DNA of 64,000 bases from Dethiobacter alkaliphilus (GCA_016841605.1 JAENYV010000018.1:1-64000), one strand, 5' to 3'. Positions 50,301 to 59,380 are shown, numbered from the stretch's first letter. Program-made: numbers and translations. Notes: generated from the letters alone by a model not told the origin.

Positions 50301-50504
50301 CTACCAGCGCTGCCGGCCGCCCCGGCCTCTCCTTAAGCCAAAGCCGAAACGAAGAAAATTAGAGAACCGATAGCCGCCGGGACGCCTGGAGGAAGAAGGC
50401 GAAACGCCACTACTCCGGATAGGCAAGACGCAAAAACCGCGTCCTTTACCAGTTAAAGGACCGGTGCCCGAGGGACCCGTTCCATCAAAACCCGGCATCT
50501 TCAC
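50301..50504 (-). CDS. DUF5320-like small protein
   Basis: 67 aa; MPGFDGTGPSGTGPLTGKGRGFC. Confidence 0.75.
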   Translation of the reverse strand: MKMPGFDGTGPSGTGPLTGKGRGFCVLPIRSSGVSPSSSRRPGGYRFSNFLRFGFGLRRGRGGRQRW

Positions 50505-50536
50505 TGCCTCCTTTCTTACTTACCTTTCATCTTTAG

Positions 50537-50597
50537 TTATGAACATATGTCAATTATAATTTTATACACTTTACGGGCATATGTCAAATATAATTTT
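50537..50597 (-). promoter_or_regulatory. tandem 24-bp box overlapping promoter (site A)
   Basis: boxes at 50541 and 50575; TTGACA 50582-50587, 17 nt, TAAAAT 50559-50564 (minus). Confidence 0.75.
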
Positions 50598-50657
50598 CAT
50601 TAAAAAATAAATAGAAGGTTCAGAGCAAGATAAATTCCGAAAGAACAGAAAAAATCC

Positions 50658-51599
50658 CTAAAAAATCGGGATTTTTACTTTGTAAAACTTCCCTCGTCCT
50701 TGCTCTTCATAGTCTATTTGCTTTGTTTCTAAAAGTAATTTGAGGAATTTATTAACTTCTAACAAGCGAAGCTGCAGGATGTGAGCAATATCTTCCGCAG
50801 TACAGGGTCTCCGTTTCAAGAGCATCATGATATCTTTTTCCCGATTCCGGCCAATACCGGTCACAAGCCTGGAAGATGCAAACTTTCCAATAATATTAAA
50901 ACCACCTAAAACAGTAGCAATTCTTTCCATATCTTTTCTGCTTGCAGCCTTTACCCACGGCTCGGTTCCCGGCCTGTCCAATGTGCCTAACTGCACTCGA
51001 TCAGGTTTTATCTCTTGAATTGTTTCTTTCAATAGACCAAGTTCTGTCTCCGTATCGTTTAAACCGGGGACAATCATTATCTCCAACCATAGCTCACCCC
51101 GGTATTCCCGGCGGAACTGCCTAATTCCGGAGATAACATCCCGGCAAACAAGGCCGTCATGGGGACGGTTTATTTTTCTAAATATCTGCTCTGAAATAGC
51201 ATCCAGAGATGGTATAACGACATCAGCCCGTTTTAGCTGTTCACGAACTCTACTTTGCGTCAAAAATGTGCTATTAGTTAAAACAGCAACTTTGTAGAGG
51301 GGGAAATAATCTTTTATAAAGTTGATAACAAGATTTATCCTGCTATGCAACGTTGGTTCCCCTGAGCCGGAAAAAGTAATATAATCAAGATCCGGTTTTT
51401 CCTGCAAATAATTTTTTAATTCCTTGAGAACATCACGGACGGGAACGTACTCCTTCCGCTCAACGGTCAAACACGTGGTTTTACCGCACTCGCAGTAAAT
51501 ACAATCAAGGTCGCACGTTTTGTAAGGAACCAGATCGATTCCCAGAGAAACCCCAAGACGACGAGAAGGAACCGGTCCGAATAGGTACTTGTTTTCCAT
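50658..51599 (-). CDS. radical SAM protein (COG0731-like) with C-terminal HTH
   Basis: 313 aa; CDLDCIYCECGKT, FSGSGEPTLHS; C-terminal CTAEDIAHILQLRLLEVNKFLKLL. Confidence 0.85.
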   Translation of the reverse strand: MENKYLFGPVPSRRLGVSLGIDLVPYKTCDLDCIYCECGKTTCLTVERKEYVPVRDVLKELKNYLQEKPDLDYITFSGSGEPTLHSRINLVINFIKDYFPLYKVAVLTNSTFLTQSRVREQLKRADVVIPSLDAISEQIFRKINRPHDGLVCRDVISGIRQFRREYRGELWLEIMIVPGLNDTETELGLLKETIQEIKPDRVQLGTLDRPGTEPWVKAASRKDMERIATVLGGFNIIGKFASSRLVTGIGRNREKDIMMLLKRRPCTAEDIAHILQLRLLEVNKFLKLLLETKQIDYEEQGRGKFYKVKIPIF

Positions 51600-51627
51600 T
51601 GCTTATTCTCCTTGTTTAAGTGGAAAT

Positions 51628-51694
51628 TATGAACATATGTCAAATATAATTTAATTGTAAACAGTTTATGAACATATGTCAAATATAATTTAAT
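51628..51694 (-). promoter_or_regulatory. tandem 24-bp box overlapping promoter (site B)
   Basis: boxes at 51631 and 51670; TTGACA 51677-51682, 17 nt, TACAAT 51654-51659 (minus). Confidence 0.75.
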
Positions 51695-51811
51695 TTTTCT
51701 TCTAAAAAATAAATAAACACTTCACCAAGGGAAGTGTTTATTTAGAAGGATGTTAAATTTTTTTGAATAGATATCTCAATTACTAAATAGTGGTAGATAA
51801 CCCCTTAAGCT

Positions 51812-52018
51812 TTAAGGCGTATTAGGTTCAAGAAGTAATGATTCCCCCTGATCCTTAACCGCATAGCCTTTACTCTTAGCGAGCCTTGTCACATTTTCTT
51901 TCGAAACTGAACTCTCAACGATAACTGTAAGAGGTTTATCGGGATTGGATTCCATAGCTTTTTTAGTTTTAATTACAGGGATAGGGCAGGCGAAACCTCG
52001 AACATCAATTTCAATCAT
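51812..52018 (-). CDS. TusA/SirA/YedF-like sulfur/selenium carrier protein
   Basis: 68 aa; VRGFACPIPVIKTKKAME (CPxP motif). Confidence 0.88.
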   Translation of the reverse strand: MIEIDVRGFACPIPVIKTKKAMESNPDKPLTVIVESSVSKENVTRLAKSKGYAVKDQGESLLLEPNTP

Positions 52019-52910
52019 TTATAATTTCCTCCCTTATGCATACTCCACTCCAGGAGCATAAATTTTCTTGGAAAACCTGCGGGTAATAATTGATTATTTC
52101 TTTAACTTGAGTTTTGGGCGTAACGCCCATCATTTTTCCTGCTGCTCTATTTGCTTTTGCGCTTATAATGGCGGCATGCTCCGGCTCCAGTTCGGCGTGG
52201 ACAAAAGCTGCAACCATTCCCGTAATAGTATCACCTGTTCCTCCGATACACTCTAAGACAGGAACATTCGGTTCCTCAACTGTTGCAACTATCTTTCCAT
52301 CTGTAGCAATATAGTCAATCGCACCTTTAACAAGCAATAGTTTGGCTGCGCCCTTCAACTCGTACGCTTTTTGAATAAGCTCAGGAGCTTTAGAAATATC
52401 ACAGCTAAATAAATGTTGATTTATATACGCAGGGTGAATTGCATCCGCATCTGCAAGAAATGCAATTTCAGAAGAATCCGGAGTAAAAATATCAAACATT
52501 GATGCCAGCCCTACTGCTTTTGCCGTATACATTGAAGCTGCATCCGCTATCATAATTGGTTTTTTATCTAATTGTTTAATTACGGAGCATAATTCTTTCA
52601 TTAATTCTAAATGAGGCATCCAATAGTGCAACGCCAGAACATCCGGTGATATTTTTTTAATATTATCGATCAAATGTCTATAAAGAAAATGGCTACCTGT
52701 TCCGGAACCTATATCTCCTACAAGTAAGGCCTGGGGAGGAGCAATGTTTAAATGTTTGGTTACTGCCAGCGCAGAACTAAGCATGGCTGAAGTTCCCTGA
52801 GCGTAAGCGATACTCTTTCCGTCAATTATTAAAGAACTATTGTCCGCTTTAACTTCACCTTTTATTAAAGGCAAATCGGGGGCAGGAACAATTCCGGCAA
52901 TAAGGAGCAT
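52011..52910 (-). CDS. ribokinase-fold / NAD(P)H-hydrate dehydratase-like kinase-fold protein
   Basis: 299 aa; TPDSSEIAFLADADA, LLVKGAIDYIATDG, GGTGDTITGMVAAFV. Confidence 0.65.
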   Translation of the reverse strand: MLLIAGIVPAPDLPLIKGEVKADNSSLIIDGKSIAYAQGTSAMLSSALAVTKHLNIAPPQALLVGDIGSGTGSHFLYRHLIDNIKKISPDVLALHYWMPHLELMKELCSVIKQLDKKPIMIADAASMYTAKAVGLASMFDIFTPDSSEIAFLADADAIHPAYINQHLFSCDISKAPELIQKAYELKGAAKLLLVKGAIDYIATDGKIVATVEEPNVPVLECIGGTGDTITGMVAAFVHAELEPEHAAIISAKANRAAGKMMGVTPKTQVKEIINYYPQVFQENLCSWSGVCIREEIIND

Positions 52911-53480
52911 TTATTTTTCCCCCTCCCATATACTCAAAGCTTTTTCAAAAGCCCGGTCCAACATCAGAGAGCATAAAGTAAAACCTAATTCTTTTGGGCG
53001 CACAGCTTCACTTAACTTTTTCCCTACCAATTGAATATTTAAATAAGGTATGTCAGGGCAACCACCGCCGGAAGTATTTACAATTAGACCTGTATCGTTT
53101 TCAAAAGTAATTTTCATATTTCCGGCTTTAACCATTGTATAATTGTCAAAGGATGTTATTTTTACAATCTGAAGCAACTCAGTGGTCCCCTCGAGAGGCG
53201 AAATTCCTACATAAGGAACTTCCGAGGAGGCAAGCAGCCTTTCCATAATTGCTTGTTCCACAAGATTAATACTCAGTGCAAGGTCACATCCTTTACGCAA
53301 AGACGGCGGCGGAGCAACCAGTTTACAGGTATAACCCGCTTCTTTAATTACTTTTTCTGCTTTTATGGCGTCTTCTACAACATGAAAAAGTATTAAACCT
53401 GATCCCGCGGCAGTCCTTGTTGGGACTTTCGATTTATCAGTTGATCCAACTAATCTTGATTTGACTTTATCCCAGAACAA
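52911..53480 (-). CDS. DUF3343-containing putative Se/S carrier-like protein
   Basis: 189 aa; LILFHVVEDAIKAEKVIKEAGYTCKLVAPPPSLRKGCDLALSI. Confidence 0.7.
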   Translation of the reverse strand: MFWDKVKSRLVGSTDKSKVPTRTAAGSGLILFHVVEDAIKAEKVIKEAGYTCKLVAPPPSLRKGCDLALSINLVEQAIMERLLASSEVPYVGISPLEGTTELLQIVKITSFDNYTMVKAGNMKITFENDTGLIVNTSGGGCPDIPYLNIQLVGKKLSEAVRPKELGFTLCSLMLDRAFEKALSIWEGEK

Positions 53481-53527
53481 TAGTTCTACTCCTAACTTTC
53501 AATAATTTAAACCGATAATGATTTACT

Positions 53528-54619
53528 TTAGTGACTAATATTTTTTGATGTTTTACTTACCGTCCAGTTAATATTTTCCTTCATTAACAGTCCTACGGCA
53601 CAGGCAAATATTAAGCCGATAATTACCGCTACAGGGCCAAACTCTCCAGGACCCTCAGGACTTGAAGCGAGCATAAAGTTATGCGAACAGGCAGCTCCTG
53701 CGATCATGCCCATAATAGTAATTCCCGAATCGATATCTCCTTCAGAAGCCATAATCGTTTGTCTCAAAGGACACCCGCCAAGAAGAGTAGCGGCAAGACC
53801 GGTCAAAGCCATACCTAAGAAGTTCCATAAATGATTGGCATGAGCTACAGGTTGACCTTCAAAGCCAAAATTGATATTTCCTGTGATTGCATTAATCAGA
53901 AAGGCCCCTACCAAGAAAGCTGCTATTCCACCAAACAAATAGCTGTCTTTTACCAAAAACAAATCTCTCCATCCGCCTACGAAACACATTCTTGTCCTCT
54001 GAGCCAAGAAACCGATAATTAATCCTGCCAGAAGAGAAATAATGATTGGAGCGTGGGCGGCACCAGGTCCGCTTTCACTTACAAAAATAAATTTAGGGAC
54101 TCCAATAGCCAGTAACAACAGGCCAAACATAATTACCGGCATCAACCATCCTGCCGGTGTATAAGTCTTTTCCGCCCTACCGAGATTAAAACCGTTTTTC
54201 AAAAAGTAAATACCGACAAGAGCACCGGCAACAATACCTAAAAGCGCTGTAATACCATTTAAATCCCCGCCTGCCAAACGTAAAAGAGCCCTGACGGGGC
54301 AACCTAAAAAGGCCAGTGAACCTATCATAACAAAAGCACCCAACAAAAAACGTACCAGCGATGCAGAACCGCCACGAGCACGAAAATCACCAAAAAGCAA
54401 AGCCGCGATAAATGCTCCAAGAGCTATCCCCATAATTTCCGGCCTCAAATACTGTACAACTGCTGCCCTGTGAAACCCTAAGGCACCGGTTATATCACGA
54501 TAAAAACAGGCGATACAAACACCCATATTGGCAGGATTGCCCAGCACATTCATTAACGCGGCAATAATGCCTACAGCAAGTCCGGCAAAGATCATTCTGC
54601 CTTTGGAGAAAAAAGTCAT
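53528..54619 (-). CDS. YedE/YeeE-family membrane protein, putative selenium/sulfur transporter
   Basis: 363 aa polytopic; repeated GCPVRALLRLAGGDLNG and GGCPLRQTIMASEGDIDSG. Confidence 0.85.
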   Translation of the reverse strand: MTFFSKGRMIFAGLAVGIIAALMNVLGNPANMGVCIACFYRDITGALGFHRAAVVQYLRPEIMGIALGAFIAALLFGDFRARGGSASLVRFLLGAFVMIGSLAFLGCPVRALLRLAGGDLNGITALLGIVAGALVGIYFLKNGFNLGRAEKTYTPAGWLMPVIMFGLLLLAIGVPKFIFVSESGPGAAHAPIIISLLAGLIIGFLAQRTRMCFVGGWRDLFLVKDSYLFGGIAAFLVGAFLINAITGNINFGFEGQPVAHANHLWNFLGMALTGLAATLLGGCPLRQTIMASEGDIDSGITIMGMIAGAACSHNFMLASSPEGPGEFGPVAVIIGLIFACAVGLLMKENINWTVSKTSKNISH

Positions 54620-54810
54620 ACTATAACCTCCGTAGAATGAATTAATGTGTTTATCAATTAATTATAAAATTATGTGAAATAAAGCAAAAAGTAAGGATCC
54701 ATACTTTCGAGATCATTATAATTGATCCGGAAGAATGATAGAAATAGATTTTATATATACTTAACCGGTTTATTATAGAGAAAATATATAAGCGGAAAAG
54801 AAACATAAAA

Positions 54811-54837
54811 AAAGGCCGGGACAAATTTCCGGCCTTT
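54811..54837 (-). terminator. intrinsic terminator downstream of moaA
   Basis: AAAGGCCGG-gacaaattt-CCGGCCTTT with T-tract on minus strand. Confidence 0.8.
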
Positions 54838-54896
54838 ACAACCTTGACAATAAATATGTTTTGAAAACTATCATTGTTAATAATCAGGTTACAGCA

Positions 54897-55889
54897 TTAT
54901 CCTCCTATTTGTGTCATGGGTCGTTTTACTTGAAACTGTTTTACTCTATCAAGGGGATCACCATAGACTTTTGTCGGATCGGACTTAAATTTTATAGCTT
55001 CCCGTAGTTTCTCCTTTAGTTCTTCTTTATCCGAAAGACTAAGTTGCAGATCGATCTCATCGTCGGAAAACAGGCAGGGCTTAATCGTCCCGGCAGGGGT
55101 AACTCTCAAGCGATTGCAGACACTGCAAATATGACGACTTAACGAATAGATAACTCCAATTTTTCCCAATGCTCCCTCTAGACGATAGTACCTTGCCGGC
55201 CCCCCGTGTTCTCCCTTTACGGGCACAAGCGGAGCAATACTAGCTGCTATCTCCATAACCTTGTCCAAGGGTAAAAAATACTGATGCCAATTCTTATGAC
55301 CATGGAAAGGCATATATTCTATAAAACGGACATCCAGCGCTTTATCCAGAGTAAGCTCAATAAATCTTCGGATCTCATCAGCATTAATGCCCTTAAGGAG
55401 AACAACATTTAATTTCACAGGATTTAACCCTGCTTGCAAAGATTTTTCAATTCCTTTTAAGGTTTTAAGAAGTTTTCCTCCCCTGGTAATCTGCCGGTAG
55501 GTCTCCTCATCAAGGGAATCAAGGCTAATATTGACCCTGTCCAGACCTGCCTCGGCAAGCTTAAAAGCCATGGTCTCCAGAAAAACTCCATTTGTTGTCA
55601 GAGAGAGATCCTTAAGTCCGTCAATACGGGATAAGCGGAAGATAATATCCGTGATATCCGGGTGCACAAGAGGTTCTCCGCCGGTTAAGCGTATTCTTGT
55701 CATCCCCAGTTCTACGGCTGCCTCTGCTATGTTAAGACATTCTTCAGCTGTTAAAATTTTATCCTTTGTTACTGCTCTGCATCCTTCCGGTTCAGAACGG
55801 CAATAAAAGCAGTTTAAATTACAATGTTCCGTTATAGAAAGCCTGAGATAGTTAATTGTTCTCCCGAATGGATCAATAAGTTTTTCCAC
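54897..55889 (-). CDS. moaA: GTP 3',8-cyclase MoaA
   Basis: 330 aa; CNLNCFYCR, RLTGGEPLVHPD, C-terminal CSVCNRLRVTPAGTIKPCLF. Confidence 0.93.
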   Translation of the reverse strand: MEKLIDPFGRTINYLRLSITEHCNLNCFYCRSEPEGCRAVTKDKILTAEECLNIAEAAVELGMTRIRLTGGEPLVHPDITDIIFRLSRIDGLKDLSLTTNGVFLETMAFKLAEAGLDRVNISLDSLDEETYRQITRGGKLLKTLKGIEKSLQAGLNPVKLNVVLLKGINADEIRRFIELTLDKALDVRFIEYMPFHGHKNWHQYFLPLDKVMEIAASIAPLVPVKGEHGGPARYYRLEGALGKIGVIYSLSRHICSVCNRLRVTPAGTIKPCLFSDDEIDLQLSLSDKEELKEKLREAIKFKSDPTKVYGDPLDRVKQFQVKRPMTQIGG

Positions 55890-55934
55890 AAGAATAATAC
55901 CTCCCGTCGTTTTCTCACCATGGAGTCCTCCGCT

Positions 55935-56777
55935 TTATGCAAACTCAAAAACACTGCCGACCAGGTTTGACATGAACTCTTTATTAAAAGCTTGATGTAA
56001 TGCAACGGTTGCCTGAAAACCGGTACAGTGACAGGGAGCAATTATGTTTAATCCAAATTCGCCCAGAGCTTCCAAAGTGCGGGCAATCCTGCTCTCAGAT
56101 GCATTCATCAGATGTGTTCCGCCAATAAAAGCATAAATGTTATCTTTTCCTGTTAACTCGGCAACATAACTGAGAGTATTAATTAACCCGGCATGGGTAC
56201 AGCCGAGAAGGACGATTGTTCCTTCAGAACTTTCTACCACCAGGGCTTGGTCATCATAAATTTCATCCGGCTCAAAACCCCGCTCAGTTTTTCTTAGGAA
56301 TTGCGGTTCCTGTTTCTCAAATTTTACAACGCGGGGAATTTGGCCGGTAATAATCAATCCTTCATCCAGTTTTAGCGGACCCTGCACAGGACAAAATTTT
56401 ACCCCCCGCTCCTGCAGGAACTCCCGCGTCCAGGGAGGGCCCACATAACTGGGTGCTTCCGGCGCGCCAAGATATTTGTTAAAAATATCCGGGTGGGCAT
56501 AGACAGGTATCGAATTATTTTTTTCCAACAGTTTGTCCAGTCCGCCGGTATGATCAATGTGACCGTGGCTGAAAACGACCGCATTTAAGGCGCGCAAATC
56601 TTTACCTAATAATTGTGCATTGGCAATTAAACTGGAACCGGAACCGGTATCAAAAAGAATCTTTTTGTCTCCCATCTCCAGCAGCATGGATAAACCGTAC
56701 TCCGGCAGCAGTCCAAAGCCCGGAGTCCTGTTTTCACAAATGGTAGTTATTTTTACTTTTGGGTGCACGATAATCAT
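55935..56777 (-). CDS. MBL-fold metallohydrolase (MptA/dihydropteroate-type, COG1237-like)
   Basis: 280 aa; FSHGHIDHTGGLDKL, LLGCTHAGLINTL, GGTHLMNAS. Confidence 0.85.
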   Translation of the reverse strand: MIIVHPKVKITTICENRTPGFGLLPEYGLSMLLEMGDKKILFDTGSGSSLIANAQLLGKDLRALNAVVFSHGHIDHTGGLDKLLEKNNSIPVYAHPDIFNKYLGAPEAPSYVGPPWTREFLQERGVKFCPVQGPLKLDEGLIITGQIPRVVKFEKQEPQFLRKTERGFEPDEIYDDQALVVESSEGTIVLLGCTHAGLINTLSYVAELTGKDNIYAFIGGTHLMNASESRIARTLEALGEFGLNIIAPCHCTGFQATVALHQAFNKEFMSNLVGSVFEFA

Positions 56778-56816
56778 CCTTTTTTTAGTTTTTTAAAAAT
56801 TTTTTTATCTCACAGG

Positions 56817-56877
56817 TTATGAGCATATGTCAGATATAATTTTAAAGATTTAATGAACATATGTCAAATATAATTTT
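56817..56877 (-). promoter_or_regulatory. tandem 24-bp box overlapping promoter (site C)
   Basis: boxes at 56821 and 56855; TTGACA 56862-56867, 17 nt, TAAAAT 56839-56844 (minus). Confidence 0.75.
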
Positions 56878-56961
56878 CAGGGTGGAAAAAACGCTTCTAC
56901 ATTATAGAGAAGCGTTTCGAACTTTAATGTAATAATAACTTCCGAAAACCAGCGAAAAATA

Positions 56962-57696
56962 CTAATAAATCCATTTCTTCTTCACGTTTTTTGTACTAAA
57001 AGCAAATAAAAACACACTGAAGCATAAAAGGATCAAAAAGCTCAGCCAGGGCAAAATATCTCCGCTGCCGTTGATGGAACTTTTTAAAATATCGGCCCCA
57101 TAAGTAAGGGGAAGAAGATAAGATATCGGCCTTAGGAAAAAGGGCAACTCCGGCACAGGAATAAATAGCCCGCATAAAAAGACCATGGGAAACCGGAAAA
57201 AATTAGAAAATGTTTGTGCCTCGAAAGCCTCAGAGACAGATACCGCAATGAACAAACCGAGAAAAGTTGAGGTTACAGCCATCAGTAAAATACTTCCCAG
57301 TGCGGCGAACCAGTTGACAACGGATAAATCAGTTAAAAATAAGGCGAAAACAATAGGAATAAAGGCATTCAGTACACCGAAAATGATGGCACCTGTAGTT
57401 TTCGCCAGCATAAGAAGGTTGAGATCAAGCGGCGCCAGCAGGAGCCTTTCAAAAGAACGGCTTTTCCTTTCGAAAGTAATCGTTACGGCCAGCATGGAGG
57501 TCGTGCCGAAGAGAATGGACATGGAGACAACTCCAGGTAATATGCTCAGAACATCAAATGAGCTCTGAGATCTTATGAAAAACATAAGCGTCCACGCAAA
57601 GGGGAAAATGATACCCCAGCTTATGTTCGGGGGTTTCAAGTAATAGTTTTTCATATCTTTTCTTAAAATGTTCCAAAAGGCAATCCACGATTTCAC
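56962..57696 (-). CDS. ABC-2 type transporter permease
   Basis: 244 aa, 6 TM; ERKSRSFERLLLAPLDLNLLMLAK. Confidence 0.85.
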   Translation of the reverse strand: MKSWIAFWNILRKDMKNYYLKPPNISWGIIFPFAWTLMFFIRSQSSFDVLSILPGVVSMSILFGTTSMLAVTITFERKSRSFERLLLAPLDLNLLMLAKTTGAIIFGVLNAFIPIVFALFLTDLSVVNWFAALGSILLMAVTSTFLGLFIAVSVSEAFEAQTFSNFFRFPMVFLCGLFIPVPELPFFLRPISYLLPLTYGADILKSSINGSGDILPWLSFLILLCFSVFLFAFSTKNVKKKWIY

Positions 57697-58670
57697 TTTT
57701 TCCCACCCGCACCTTTCTTTTCCTTTTCCTTTTTCATTTTTCCCAGCTCAATTCCCGTAACTTTTACAAAAACTTCTTCCAGGGAGGGGCGAATCATTTT
57801 CGCCTCAAAAACAACACGGTTATTTTCTTCAAAAAACTTCATAAACGGCATAAGAGGAATTAAAGAGGTAGAATGAATTCTGAGCATATTTTCCCCCAGA
57901 ATTTCTGTCGTAAAATTTGGAAACTGATCCGTAACAGCCTGCATAAGTTGTGAAATATCCCCATCCAGTGTAAACTGAACGATGGTTTCCTGCTGTACTT
58001 CTTTCATTAACTCGGCAATAGTTCCAATACGGACAATTTTCCCGTCAACAATAAAGGCTACTCTATGACAAAGCCTTTCCGCTTCTTCAATGTAGTGGGT
58101 CGTTAAAAAAATTGTGGTCCCTTTTTGGTTTAGATCCAGTATTAACTTACGTATTTGTCTTGCACTGGCGACATCAATACCGGTTGTCGGTTCGTCCAAA
58201 AAAAGAATTTTGGGCTCATGAATGATGCCGGCAGCAATAGTAAGCTTCCTTTTCATACCCTTGGAATAAGACTTGAAGGGCCTTTTTGCGGCCTCAGCAA
58301 GACCGAATTGCTGAAGAAGCCGGCCGGCTCTTTCTTCACGCTTGCGTTTCTCCATTCCATAAAGGGCAGCACAAAAGGTTAGGTTTTCAAATCCGTCCAG
58401 TTCATCATAGAGATTGCTTTCATCCGGGACAATACCCATTAACCTCTGAGCTTTTTTAGTTTCGCGGGTATAATTAACTCCTGATAAGTAAACAGAACCG
58501 GAGGTTATTCCTGCCAGTCCGGTCAGCATATTTATAGTTGTTGTTTTTCCGGCTCCGTTGGGGCCCAGGAACCCAAATATTTCCCGATCCTCAACGTAAA
58601 AATCAATATCATTGACAGCCGTAAAATCGCCGTATTTTTTCGTTAAGCTGCTTGCTTCCAAAATATTTAT
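57693..58670 (-). CDS. ABC transporter ATP-binding protein (ABC-2/DrrA-like)
   Basis: GPNGAGKTTTINMLTGL, YSKGMKRKLTIAAGII, ILFLDEPTTGIDV; ORF track start 58685. Confidence 0.9.
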   Translation of the reverse strand: MNILEASSLTKKYGDFTAVNDIDFYVEDREIFGFLGPNGAGKTTTINMLTGLAGITSGSVYLSGVNYTRETKKAQRLMGIVPDESNLYDELDGFENLTFCAALYGMEKRKREERAGRLLQQFGLAEAAKRPFKSYSKGMKRKLTIAAGIIHEPKILFLDEPTTGIDVASARQIRKLILDLNQKGTTIFLTTHYIEEAERLCHRVAFIVDGKIVRIGTIAELMKEVQQETIVQFTLDGDISQLMQAVTDQFPNFTTEILGENMLRIHSTSLIPLMPFMKFFEENNRVVFEAKMIRPSLEEVFVKVTGIELGKMKKEKEKKGAGGKK

Positions 58671-58740
58671 CTTTATCACTCCCAAAAAAGAAAGCAGGAT
58701 AAAAAAGTTCCTGCTTTGTTATTCGTTAAGACTACTAATT

Positions 58741-58866
58741 TTATTCGCTCTGACAGGGATGATTTTTTGCATCCCCATGACATTCCTTAATTCTTTCGGG
58801 GCTGCATTTTCCGGGTTCGCCTTCCAGTTTCTCAGGATGCTGACAGTTACAGTTACAGTTACACAC
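58741..58866 (-). CDS. Cys-rich 41-aa microprotein
   Basis: GTG start overlapping arsR stop, RBS GGGGAGGG; MCNCNCNCQHPEKLEGEPGKCSPERIKECHGDAKNHPCQSE with 7 Cys and 3 His. Confidence 0.55.
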   Translation of the reverse strand: MCNCNCNCQHPEKLEGEPGKCSPERIKECHGDAKNHPCQSE

Positions 58867-59209
58867 TTTCTTTTCCCTCCCCTCTATAAAAATTTTTTGC
58901 AAAAAATCCTCGTTGACAGGCATGTCGAGGATTCTTCTGAACTGCGATCTTTTCCAGGTCGGCAGCAATTTGCTTAATAGTCTTTTCCTCTACCGAATAA
59001 TGGGTCCAATATCCTCGTTTTTCTCCCTTGACCAGCCCTGCTTTTCTTAAAATTTGCAGGTGTTGGGAAACAGCGGCCTCGGAAAGTTCTAAATGCCTTG
59101 CCAGAGCACGGACACATAGGTCATAATTTAAAAGTATGAAAATAATCTTTAACCGTGTTTCATCAGCCAAAGCTTTAAATTGGGTCAATAGCTGGATCAT
59201 GCCTATCAC
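58859..59209 (-). CDS. ArsR-family transcriptional regulator
   Basis: 116 aa; ALADETRLKIIFIL, HLELSEAAVSQHLQILRKAGLVKGEKRGYWTHY. Confidence 0.92.
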   Translation of the reverse strand: MIGMIQLLTQFKALADETRLKIIFILLNYDLCVRALARHLELSEAAVSQHLQILRKAGLVKGEKRGYWTHYSVEEKTIKQIAADLEKIAVQKNPRHACQRGFFAKNFYRGEGKESV

Positions 59210-59380
59210 CTAAACTAATTAAGTTATTAATTAATTAAATTTTAATTGTCTTATTCATTTTTGTCAAGCCTAATTCCGGACAATAACAAAAAAATGTTAA
59301 TTCTGGAAGGTATACAAAATAAATAGTAGAAATAAATAACTGATTGTTTTAATGAATAGCATGGCAGGGAGGTAAAAAGG

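Noticed and set aside
50537-56877. Tandem boxes as LexA/DinR (GAAC-N4-GTTC) sites
   Set aside because: The core GAACATATGTCA matches only one half-site of GAACNNNNGTTC, while conservation extends over about 24 bp including ATATAATT, and the downstream genes are not SOS genes.
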